Below are positions 1-6,129 of a stretch of 7,832 nucleotides of DNA, piece after piece (the stretch's first letter is position 1; every line of letters starts with the position of its first letter). Under the pieces are notes generated by a model. The model was given only the letters and a program-made list of their open reading frames with translations, was not told the DNA's origin and searched no databases. Source of the stretch: Bacteroidota bacterium (GTDB taxonomy: Bacteria; Bacteroidota; Bacteroidia; Flavobacteriales_D; Crocinitomicaceae). The stretch is from NCBI GenBank assembly GCA_018825925.1, contig JAHKAT010000024.1:1-7832 (forward strand), given 5' to 3'. The position numbers were made by a program, and so were the translations under genes.

Positions 1-187
1 CAAAAACAGGATGATAAAATGCTGAAAAAGAATTCATGTGCGCAAAGACTTCTTCTATGCTCCAGGTTTTATCGTTTTGTTTCCATTGAAGCTGATCTTC
101 CGAAAGGTGTTTCAACTTTCTTTGCACAAAATCTAAATTAGCTTGTGTTATTTTTTCTACTTCTATTATGAGTTGTTCGCCTGTCAT
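1..187 (-). CDS. DinB-like (DinB/YfiT superfamily) protein, 5' part only
   Basis: The first 62 residues of a minus-strand gene that continues past the left edge. It starts at ATG 187-185; I see no other in-frame ATG just upstream. The sequence has the N-terminal pattern of DinB_2-type four-helix-bundle proteins: a first helix (ANLDFVQRKL, about residues 16-25), then LSEDQLQWKQ and KTWSIEEVFAHMNSFSAFYHP (residues 40-60). His50 in FAHM sits where the family usually has its first metal-binding histidine. The other ligands would lie outside the window. Family members include metal-dependent thiol transferases and many uncharacterised proteins, so no substrate can be named. It is divergent from surE and has a candidate -7 box at 203-210. 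The family call comes from motif recognition on about a third of the protein. Confidence 0.75.
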   Translation of the reverse strand, partial: MTGEQLIIEVEKITQANLDFVQRKLKHLSEDQLQWKQNDKTWSIEEVFAHMNSFSAFYHPVF

Positions 188-202
188 TTTTATGAATTGA
201 TT

Positions 203-210
203 CAAAAATA
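203..210 (-). promoter_or_regulatory. Candidate -7 box for the DinB-like gene
   Basis: On the minus strand this reads TATTTTTG, an exact match to the Bacteroidota -7 consensus TAnnTTTG. It lies 15 bp upstream of the ATG, which would leave a leader of only about 10 nt. A matching -33 element is weak: a lone TTG at 236-234 is about 23 bp upstream, a little further than usual. In AT-rich DNA an 8-bp match like this also arises by chance. Confidence 0.4.
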
Positions 211-314
211 CAATGTTTCGTTCTACTTATTTTCAATTTGCACACACTTTTTCAAAGGATTTGTAAACTTTTTTCAATTCTACTCAACAATAGTTTCACT
301 ACCTTCGCTTTGGC

Positions 315-1103
315 ATGAATCAAGCATTAAATAAAACAATCCAAAAACCATTGATTTTAGTGACAAATGACGATGGCGTAACCTCAAAAGGGATACTCAG
401 TTTGGTCAATGTTGCAAAAGAATTCGGGACCGTTATTGTGATTGCTCCGGACAAACCTCAATCGGGCATGGGGCACGCTATAACCATCTCACACCCTTTG
501 CGACTTTCCCCTGTTGATTTATTTGAATCTGTTGAAACGTATTCTTGTTCTGGTACACCAGTAGATTGTGTTAAACTAGGGGTGTATGAAGTACTGCACC
601 AAAAACCAGATTTGATTTTAAGTGGTATTAACCATGGAGAAAATACTTCAACGAATGTTCTGTATTCTGGTACAATGTCCGCAGCCGTAGAAGGTGCAAT
701 GGAAAATATTCCCTCCATAGGGTTTAGTTTAAAAGATTTTAATCCTGAAGCAGACTTTTCTGCATCTCAAATTGTTGCCAGAAAAATAATTAAAAAAGTT
801 TTAGCGGAGGGTTTGCCTGATCATACTTGCTTGAATGTCAATATTCCTAAGGTGCGACCGGAAGAATTAAAAGGTATTAAGTGGTGTAAGCAAGCAGAGG
901 CTTTTTGGGATGACCGCTTCGATAAGCGTTTTGATCAGTTTGGCAGGCCTTACTATTGGCTTACGGGTGATTTTGAATGTACCACAGATGATATTGAGTC
1001 GGATTTATATGCAATGAAGAATGGATTTGCTAGTATAGTTCCCACGCAGTTTGATCTTACAAATTACAAGGCCTTAGCGCTTTTAAAAAAATGGAAATTA
1101 TGA
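315..1103 (+). CDS. surE: 5'/3'-nucleotidase SurE
   Basis: SurE is a cytoplasmic, divalent-metal-dependent phosphatase that acts on nucleoside 5'- and 3'-monophosphates, and in some species on short polyphosphate. At 262 residues it is close to the usual family length of about 250. The N-terminal Rossmann-like core carries LVTNDDGV (residues 15-22, metal ligands Asp19 and Asp20), then PQSGMGHAIT (Ser50), GTPVDCV (80-86) and SGINHGENTSTNVLYSGTM (103-121, Asn106 as the fourth ligand), followed by the AAVEGA helix. All expected metal-site residues are present, so it should be active. The ATG at 315 gives about ten residues before the first beta strand, slightly more than typical, but no internal ATG gives a better start. 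It is the first gene of a plus-strand cluster with lpxB, and its end overlaps the next gene. Confidence 0.97.
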   Translation: MNQALNKTIQKPLILVTNDDGVTSKGILSLVNVAKEFGTVIVIAPDKPQSGMGHAITISHPLRLSPVDLFESVETYSCSGTPVDCVKLGVYEVLHQKPDLILSGINHGENTSTNVLYSGTMSAAVEGAMENIPSIGFSLKDFNPEADFSASQIVARKIIKKVLAEGLPDHTCLNVNIPKVRPEELKGIKWCKQAEAFWDDRFDKRFDQFGRPYYWLTGDFECTTDDIESDLYAMKNGFASIVPTQFDLTNYKALALLKKWKL

Positions 1104-1408
1104 ATTTGAGAAATTGGAATAAACAGCATACGATTGGTTTATTAATAGGAATTTTAGCACCATTGATTTGTATTCCATTGGTAGTAATGATTTTGTCGTC
1201 GGTTCAAGGATACTCTTTTACACGACTTTGGAATACCTTTGAATTCAATCATCAGGTTCAAAGTAAAATCGTTAGTCTATCTATAATTGCAAATTTAGGC
1301 TTGTTTTATGTCTTTTTAAACAAAGAGAAATACAACTATGCGATGGGAATTATACTTGGAAGTATCTGTTTTTTACCGGTAATCTTGTATCTGATTTTTA
1401 TAGCCTAA
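1091..1408 (+). CDS. Small three-helix membrane protein of unknown function
   Basis: I do not recognise a characterised family. The 105-residue product is very hydrophobic, with three probable membrane helices at about residues 14-36 (GLLIGILAPLICIPLVVMIL), 59-76 and 83-104, and a short soluble stretch near 37-58. It has no signal peptide, no conspicuous catalytic motif, and only two cysteines (27 and 93), both in hydrophobic segments. Two starts are possible. ATG 1091 follows a run of seven A, which suits Bacteroidota initiation, and overlaps surE by 13 bp. ATG 1100 gives a 102-residue protein and the classic ATGA overlap with the surE stop. The gene ends immediately before the lpxB ATG with no spacer, so translation of surE, this gene and lpxB is probably coupled. 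The position suggests an envelope-related job, but that is inference from context only. Confidence 0.85.
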   Translation: MEIMNLRNWNKQHTIGLLIGILAPLICIPLVVMILSSVQGYSFTRLWNTFEFNHQVQSKIVSLSIIANLGLFYVFLNKEKYNYAMGIILGSICFLPVILYLIFIA

Positions 1409-2536
1409 ATGAAAAGAATTTATATAATCGCCGGGGAGGCTTCTGGAGATTTGCACGGAAGTAATTTATTGGAAGCCATGTTGGCGAAAGAACCTTCTCT
1501 TCAAATTAGATTCTGGGGAGGTGATAGAATGGCAAAGTTGGCAGGTGAACCAGTCAAACATATCAAAGAACTTGCTTTTATGGGATTCTTTGAAGTCATC
1601 GCTAATATCAGAACGATTGCCAAAAATATAGCTTTGTGCAAGTTGGATATCGAAGAGTTTCAACCAGACTTGATTTTATTTATTGATTATCCTGGGTTTA
1701 ATCTCAGAATTGCTGAATGGGCTTCGAAAAAAGGGTTTAGAACTCATTATTATATTTCACCACAAATTTGGGCTTGGAAAGAAAATCGCATCATAAAAAT
1801 CAAAGCATTTGTAGATAAAATGTATGTGATACTTCCTTTTGAAAAGGATTTTTACAAAAAACACAATTATTCGGTAGAATACGTTGGGCATCCCTTACTT
1901 GATGAAGTAGAGAAATTTAAAGAAAATGCTCCAACATTAGAAGAGTTTAGACTTAGAAATGGTCTCGATGAAAGACCGATTATTGCGATATTACCAGGAA
2001 GTAGAAAACAAGAGGTCCAAAAAAAGCTTCAGCGAATGTTGGGGGCTGTTGAAAACATAAAAGACTATCAAGTTGTGGTTGCAGGAGCGCCGACTTTGGA
2101 AAATCATTTTTATTTGAGTGTTTTAAATAAAAGAAGTGCCCATATCGTTTTTGACCAAACGTATGCATTGTTAACCTATGCTACAGCTGCTATCGTTACT
2201 TCAGGAACTGCAACATTAGAAACGGCCTTGTTTCGATGTCCTCAGGTAGTTTGCTACATTGGAAACAGTATTTCCTATCAGATTGCAAAAAAGCTAATAA
2301 ACATTAAATACATTTCTTTAGTCAATTTAATAATGGACGAAGAGGTAGTGAAAGAATTGATTCAAAAGGAGTGTACTTCAGAGCTTATTTTCAAGGAATT
2401 ACAAGATATTCTACCAAATGGTAACAAAACAAAATTTGTTTCGTTAAAGTATGAAGAATTGATTAATAAACTCGGAGGGGGTGGTGCAAGCGCTAAGGTT
2501 GCTGATCTTTTTTTGGAAGATCTCCACTCCAAATAA
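1409..2536 (+). CDS. lpxB: Lipid-A-disaccharide synthase LpxB
   Basis: LpxB (glycosyltransferase family GT19) joins UDP-2,3-diacylglucosamine to lipid X at the inner face of the inner membrane, forming the beta-1,6 disaccharide of lipid A. The 375 residues match the usual length of about 380. Visible hallmarks are the N-terminal IIAGEASGDLHG (residues 6-17, with the conserved GEASGD), FWGGDRM (35-41), FMGFFEV (58-64), DYPGFNLRIA (93-102), YYISPQIWAWK (114-124), YVGHPLLDE (158-166), LPGSRKQEV (195-203), the nucleotide-sugar-binding SGTATLETAL (265-274), and YISLVNLIMDEEVVKELIQ near 301-319. No key motif is missing. The ATG follows the stop codon of the preceding membrane protein with no gap, and the SpoIID-domain gene starts 7 bp after its stop. 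Its presence means the host makes lipid A and is Gram-negative. Confidence 0.98.
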   Translation: MKRIYIIAGEASGDLHGSNLLEAMLAKEPSLQIRFWGGDRMAKLAGEPVKHIKELAFMGFFEVIANIRTIAKNIALCKLDIEEFQPDLILFIDYPGFNLRIAEWASKKGFRTHYYISPQIWAWKENRIIKIKAFVDKMYVILPFEKDFYKKHNYSVEYVGHPLLDEVEKFKENAPTLEEFRLRNGLDERPIIAILPGSRKQEVQKKLQRMLGAVENIKDYQVVVAGAPTLENHFYLSVLNKRSAHIVFDQTYALLTYATAAIVTSGTATLETALFRCPQVVCYIGNSISYQIAKKLINIKYISLVNLIMDEEVVKELIQKECTSELIFKELQDILPNGNKTKFVSLKYEELINKLGGGGASAKVADLFLEDLHSK

Positions 2537-2543
2537 TTATTGA

Positions 2544-3734
2544 ATGAACGGCAACAGGCTTTTTTATATTGTTTTTTTCTTATTATCACATTTTACTTAT
2601 TCGCAACAAATCCGAATTGGTGTGATGCGTGATTTCGCAATTAAAAAAATTCAATTTTCTCACAATATTGGAAATTATACTGTATTTGCTGATTCATTAA
2701 TGATTGGGACTTTATCTACCAATGAATTTTTTGAATTAACTTTTGAGGATGAACTAAGGGTTCGAGTGAAAAAGGGATCGACCGACCTTGGTGCATACAG
2801 TAAAATTGTTTTGATTCAAAATACGCCTCAAACTTCTATAACTCTCACTACCAAAACTCCCGTAGCTAAAGTGAGAAAATATAAAGACGATTTTGAAGTT
2901 ATTGCCACTAACCGCGAATTGAGAATCGTCAATGTTGCCGACTTAGAAAACTATCTGGCAGGAGTGGTTGAGTCGGAAGGCGGTGGTAAAAAGCATTTAG
3001 AGTATTATAAAGTTCAAGCCATAATGAGCCGCACATATGCCTTGGATAATTCAACAAAACACGAAAATGAAGGTTTTAATTTATGTGATCGTGTTCATTG
3101 CCAAGCATATCATAGTATGAATCGTTTTACACCTACCATAGACACAGCGGTGATGATGACGCAAGGTGTTATAATGGAGGATGAGCATAACGAACTTGCA
3201 GAGGCTTTTTTTCATGCGAATTGTGGTGGACAAACCTGTATGCCTGAATATGTTTGGAATACCTCTGTGCCTTATCTGAGTACATTTAAAGATACCTTCT
3301 GTATTTACACGAAACAAAGTACCTGGGAAAAAAGACTGTCTAAAGCTGAATGGCGCTCATTTTTAGTAGATCAATATCAATTTCCTGAAAATGATTCCGT
3401 TATTGGTCCTTTCTTGTATAATTTCAATCAAAAAGATAGAACGGCTTTTTATGTTTCTCCTGTTTTGGGGATACCCTTGCGCGATATTCGAACTAGATTT
3501 AATCTGAAGTCTACTTTCTTTTCGTCCAGCTTAGAGGGAAATGAAGTTGTTTTGAAAGGACGAGGTTATGGACATGGTGTTGGTTTATGCCAAGAAGGCG
3601 CTATGAAAATGGCGGTGTATGATTATTCAGCTGAACAAATTATTCGGTTCTATTTCCCAGGAATCAATTTGTGGAATATCGAAGAAAAATGGTTTTACAA
3701 TCAGCCTGCTTTGGATATTTTATCCTTCTATTGA
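2544..3734 (+). CDS. Exported SpoIID/LytB-domain protein (probable peptidoglycan lytic enzyme)
   Basis: The 396-residue product starts with a signal peptide (hydrophobic stretch 6-18, likely cleavage after YS at residue 20, no lipobox cysteine), so it should be periplasmic. Residues about 130-375 are a SpoIID/LytB domain: ENYLAGVVESEGG (135-147), with Glu145 where SpoIID has its catalytic glutamate, QAIMSRTYAL (158-167), the CDRVHCQAYH segment (181-190), FFHANCGGQT (222-231), and the C-terminal GRGYGHGVGLCQEGA (339-353). SpoIID of endospore formers is a lytic transglycosylase acting on denuded glycan strands; this host is Gram-negative and unlikely to sporulate, so the physiological role is open. 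Residues 21-125 are a beta-rich N-terminal region without motifs I know. The gene starts 7 bp after lpxB and probably shares its transcript. There is no clear terminator after it, only 4 bp to the stop of the convergent gene. Confidence 0.9.
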   Translation: MNGNRLFYIVFFLLSHFTYSQQIRIGVMRDFAIKKIQFSHNIGNYTVFADSLMIGTLSTNEFFELTFEDELRVRVKKGSTDLGAYSKIVLIQNTPQTSITLTTKTPVAKVRKYKDDFEVIATNRELRIVNVADLENYLAGVVESEGGGKKHLEYYKVQAIMSRTYALDNSTKHENEGFNLCDRVHCQAYHSMNRFTPTIDTAVMMTQGVIMEDEHNELAEAFFHANCGGQTCMPEYVWNTSVPYLSTFKDTFCIYTKQSTWEKRLSKAEWRSFLVDQYQFPENDSVIGPFLYNFNQKDRTAFYVSPVLGIPLRDIRTRFNLKSTFFSSSLEGNEVVLKGRGYGHGVGLCQEGAMKMAVYDYSAEQIIRFYFPGINLWNIEEKWFYNQPALDILSFY

Positions 3735-3738
3735 AACT

Positions 3739-4023
3739 TTACTCATAAGTGATGACAAAAATATCTTCGTTGTCTCTCTTGAAAAATTTCTTCTCTCGCG
3801 CAAACTTTTCTTTTCCTGATAAATAACGTAGTTCTTTCAGAGTTTCCTCTGTTTCCTTTAGTTTTTTAGCAATTTCGACTTTCGCTTTTTCTTGTTGATT
3901 CAACTTTCTTGATTGACGAACGATTGAAAAGATGTCTACATCATCTAAAAACAATGCGTAAAGCATAAATACCAAAAAAGTAAAAATGTATTTGTTCTTT
4001 AAGTATGGCATCAATTTTTTCAC
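3739..4023 (-). CDS. FtsB/DivIC-family septum formation initiator protein
   Basis: A small bitopic division protein of the FtsB/DivIC family, which in other bacteria forms a complex with FtsL and FtsQ/DivIB that activates septal peptidoglycan synthesis. It shows the standard layout: a short cytoplasmic N-terminus, one membrane helix (about residues 11-27, YIFTFLVFMLYALFL), a charged coiled coil (about 36-68, KLNQQEKAKVEIAKKLKETE), and the C-terminal family motif FAREKKFFKRDNEDIFVI (74-91), where AREK and DNED are typical of Bacteroidota members. The 94-residue form uses GTG 4023-4021; an in-frame ATG at 4011-4009 would give 90 residues with the same helix. Neither has a Shine-Dalgarno sequence. 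The extra MKKL favours the GTG slightly, because lysines before the helix are usual. It is convergent with the SpoIID-domain gene. Confidence 0.9.
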   Translation of the reverse strand: MKKLMPYLKNKYIFTFLVFMLYALFLDDVDIFSIVRQSRKLNQQEKAKVEIAKKLKETEETLKELRYLSGKEKFAREKKFFKRDNEDIFVITYE

Positions 4024-4162
4024 AGCTTAAAGATAAGGAATGAAGTCCTTTGCCGAACTTCTCGACTGTAAAGTTTTAAAGCTAGATATGTTTATTAACG
4101 CATCGAGTTACTTTTTTGATTTTTTCAATGTATCTTCAAAGGAAATCTAAAAGTATTTACAC
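4024..4162. other. Divergent intergenic region
   Basis: This region lies between the FtsB-like gene and the 59-codon small gene, so it should hold promoters for both. On the minus strand TAGCTTTA at 4084-4077 is one base from TAnnTTTG and could serve the FtsB-like gene. On the plus strand TATCTTCA at 4131-4138 is a poorer match, about 25 bp before the GTG of the small gene. Neither has a well-spaced -33 TTG, so I do not call them as promoters. No hairpin or repeat stands out. Confidence 0.3.
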
Positions 4163-4342
4163 GTGAAAAAACAGAGAATATCAAAATTTATTATTTGGGC
4201 GGGTTCAATTTTACTTGTTTTTAGCTTAGGCGATTTCCTGATAAATGGAGGAGAGTTTCCGTGGGGTGGAATCTTTGCCAATTGTCTTTTAATCCTGTTG
4301 GGGGTTGTTAATTTAAAGGAAAATAAAAAACACCAACAATAA
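4163..4342 (+). CDS. Small membrane protein, 59 aa, GTG start, unknown function
   Basis: This small gene begins with GTG 4163-4165; the frame is closed by a stop at 4148-4150, so there is no ATG alternative. The product begins MKKQRISKFIIWAG. It has a positively charged N-terminus, a first hydrophobic helix at about residues 9-27 (ending LGDFLI), a short loop NGGEFPWGG (29-37), a second helix at about 38-50 (IFANCLLILLGVVNL), and a lysine-rich tail KENKKHQQ. By the positive-inside rule both ends would be cytoplasmic. I know no family. The main support is that the stop codon lies in the first stem arm of a strong intrinsic terminator. The opposite strand is also open here for 68 codons, but that product is rich in Pro and Arg and has neither a domain nor a recognisable export signal, so the plus strand is the better choice. 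Confidence 0.7.
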   Translation: MKKQRISKFIIWAGSILLVFSLGDFLINGGEFPWGGIFANCLLILLGVVNLKENKKHQQ

Positions 4343-4379
4343 AGCCGATTCATAGGTTGAATCGGCTTTAGTTATTTTT
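4341..4379 (+). terminator. Intrinsic terminator after the 59-aa gene
   Basis: A perfect 12-bp inverted repeat, AAAGCCGATTCA (4341-4352) and TGAATCGGCTTT (4358-4369), encloses a 5-nt loop (TAGGT). It is followed on the plus strand by AGTTATTTTTA, a T-rich tail. The small gene's stop codon TAA occupies 4340-4342, so the stem begins inside it. On the minus strand the same stem is followed, after about 11 nt, by a run of six T, so it may also stop transcription of the minus-strand thioredoxin-fold gene that ends at 4487. Confidence 0.9.
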
Positions 4380-4486
4380 ATAACTCTCGTTTATTTATTT
4401 TTTTGAATCGAAATTCATAAAGAATTTCCCTCATGATCCTCTTCCTTTGATTATGGAATATCTATTAGGATTTACCTTTAAGAGAA

Positions 4487-6019
4487 CTAATTTCCTTGCA
4501 TTTGCTCGTCCTCTTCTTTATCAGGCTCCATCAATTTAGGTGCGTCTTTTTTGCCTTGCAAGTTGTCTAGTAAGTCTTCTAATTGACTCATTGATAATTG
4601 CTTGGCGATAATTTTTTTGTTTTTGTCAAGTACAAAAATGCGTGGCGTAGAAAAAATATCAAAAGTGGTTTGATAATTAAGGGCCTCAATGGTAGTGTAC
4701 TTTGGCACAAACTGTCTAGCATCCTCTAAGGCTGCTTTATACAGAGATTCGGTTACCCCAACATTAATAAAAGTCAACTTGTTTTTACGAATAAAATCTT
4801 TCCATTTTTGAAAATCTTCTCCTACGGCTTTTCCAACCGCGAAAATCTCAACATTTCTCTCCTTTAACTTCTCCTTGTATAGAATTTCCAATTTTGGAGT
4901 TGTTTTTTTACAATGCCCGCACTCTGGATCCCAGAAGTACAAAACAGTGTATTCACTTTTTAGACTGTAAAAATCTTTCCAGTTTTTATCAGTGGTATCT
5001 CTTAAACTAATGTTGGGCGGAACAACTCCTAAAACTGTGTTTTTCTGAGCTGGAATTTTTTCACATAACTCCTTTAATTTGTCGTCCGTCATCCAAAATG
5101 CAGGTGATTTCCCCTCGGCATTTTTGGAGCAATAATACTTGTCAGCCATCATCACGAAAATTTTATCCATCCCCATGATCTTACTTTTTTGAAAATTCGT
5201 AGTTAAAAAAGTAACAGTGTACTTGAATACTTCGGATTTAGGATTTAATCGATCTACTAATTCAAATCCATATTTAATAATAGTATCCCAATGTTGTACC
5301 ATCATTGTTCGACCGAAATAAGTAGAAAGTTTTGCATTAAAAATGGGCATGTTTACTACGCGGTCGTCAGTCAGGTCAATATTATCGAAAAAATGATCGC
5401 GATAATAATGGTAAGCAAACAAACTATCAATTGCTTTGCCGTTCTCGTCTTTTGGAGCTTCAGGAATTTCAATTTCCAAAGACATCTGCACTATTTTTGA
5501 AACTAACTTGTTTGGGTTTTGACTGATTAAACTCTTTTGATACGCTAAAACTTCTTTAGAAATATTTTCAATTTGTTCGGTCAAGGTTTTATAGGTCAGC
5601 TCACCTTCCGTTGTACCCTTTCGCTGCTCAACTAACTGGTTTGCAAGGATTTTCTTTTCATTCAAGTAACGGATATAATCGACAAAAATCCTATTTTCTT
5701 CTGACTTTTTGACTTTCATAAACTTGACAAAATCCTCAGTGGTGGTTTCAATTTGTACTTCTTCATTGTTGTAAATAAACTCAAAGTACTTCTGTTCAGG
5801 CAGCAAAACAGCCATGATTCCAGGTTTTTGCTTTGCACCGTCAAATTCAACAATGCCATTTTTCATCTCCACTGTGTCAGCATAAAACAACTTTTCACCA
5901 TAATATTTAATTAAATGTACCGTGGTGTCTGGCGCTCCAGCTATTTTAAATCTTAATTTTTGTGCAGTTGCTACTTGTTGTAAAGCGACAATTGCCATTA
6001 ACAGAAAAATTTTTTTCAT
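4487..6019 (-). CDS. Exported thioredoxin-fold protein, DUF4369/DUF5106 type, CGHC active site
   Basis: A 510-residue periplasmic thiol-disulfide protein of a type expanded in Bacteroidota. Residues 1-19 are a signal peptide (KKIFLLMAIVALQQVATA, cleavage before Gln20, no lipobox). Residues about 20-105 look like DUF4369 (beta-rich, with LRFKIAG and TVHLIKYYGEKLFYADT), and residues about 155-335 resemble DUF5106, largely helical. The thioredoxin/TlpA-like domain spans about 335-487: VLYFWDPECGHCKKTTPKL has the redox pair Cys367 and Cys370, and STPRIFVLDK contains the cis-proline Pro459. A stretch of about 25 residues (425-450) sits between the central strand and the cis-proline strand. The last 20 residues are acidic and probably disordered. 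The likely role is reduction or isomerisation of envelope disulfides; the partner is unknown. It starts at ATG 6019-6017. It lies 110 bp after the permease gene on the same strand and may have its own promoter. Confidence 0.92.
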   Translation of the reverse strand: MKKIFLLMAIVALQQVATAQKLRFKIAGAPDTTVHLIKYYGEKLFYADTVEMKNGIVEFDGAKQKPGIMAVLLPEQKYFEFIYNNEEVQIETTTEDFVKFMKVKKSEENRIFVDYIRYLNEKKILANQLVEQRKGTTEGELTYKTLTEQIENISKEVLAYQKSLISQNPNKLVSKIVQMSLEIEIPEAPKDENGKAIDSLFAYHYYRDHFFDNIDLTDDRVVNMPIFNAKLSTYFGRTMMVQHWDTIIKYGFELVDRLNPKSEVFKYTVTFLTTNFQKSKIMGMDKIFVMMADKYYCSKNAEGKSPAFWMTDDKLKELCEKIPAQKNTVLGVVPPNISLRDTTDKNWKDFYSLKSEYTVLYFWDPECGHCKKTTPKLEILYKEKLKERNVEIFAVGKAVGEDFQKWKDFIRKNKLTFINVGVTESLYKAALEDARQFVPKYTTIEALNYQTTFDIFSTPRIFVLDKNKKIIAKQLSMSQLEDLLDNLQGKKDAPKLMEPDKEEDEQMQGN

Positions 6020-6051
6020 CCCTATATATCTTGTATGATTTTTAAATCAAT

Positions 6052-6061
6052 TGTAATTACA
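6052..6061. promoter_or_regulatory. 10-bp palindrome in the leader of the thioredoxin-fold gene
   Basis: TGTAATTACA is a perfect 10-bp palindrome, with partly symmetrical A/T flanks. It lies about 33 bp before the ATG of the 510-residue protein and about 27 bp downstream of the candidate -7 box, so it would be in the 5' leader. The shape fits a dimeric repressor site, but AT-rich palindromes of this length are also common by chance. Confidence 0.2.
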
Positions 6062-6087
6062 TTTTTTGAATCTAACGAATAGACGAA

Positions 6088-6095
6088 CAAAATTA
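6088..6095 (-). promoter_or_regulatory. Candidate -7 box for the thioredoxin-fold gene
   Basis: On the minus strand this reads TAATTTTG, an exact match to TAnnTTTG, placed in the 110-bp gap upstream of the gene. It implies a leader of about 60 nt. No clear TTG -33 element occurs at the usual 17-23 bp; the first one upstream is at 6128-6126, about 30 bp away. The gene may therefore be transcribed apart from the ABC transporter genes, though read-through is possible since no terminator is visible in the gap. Confidence 0.4.
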
Positions 6096-6129
6096 GAAAA
6101 CCGTCAGAAATTAACAGAAGTTTAACCAA

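Noticed and set aside
291..298. TAGTTTCA as a -7 box for surE
   Set aside because: It differs from TAnnTTTG in two bases, and the only TTTG upstream (260-263) is 27 bp away, beyond the normal spacing.
143..334. 63-codon plus-strand frame before surE
   Set aside because: Composition is mostly Phe, Tyr and Leu from T-rich DNA. It runs antisense to the start of the DinB-like gene and overlaps surE in another frame.
3754..3774. GACAA...TTGTC inverted repeat as a terminator for the SpoIID-domain gene
   Set aside because: The stem is only 5 bp with an 11-nt loop, lies inside the FtsB-like coding region, and has no T-run directly after it.
3619..3819. 66-codon plus-strand frame spanning the end of the SpoIID-domain gene
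   Set aside because: It is a shadow of the SpoIID gene in another frame, running on into the antisense of the FtsB-like gene, with no family-like sequence.
4147..4353. 68-codon minus-strand frame opposite the 59-codon gene
   Set aside because: The product lacks a plausible domain or export signal, and its start falls in the terminator stem, whereas the plus strand gives a coherent membrane protein ending at that terminator.
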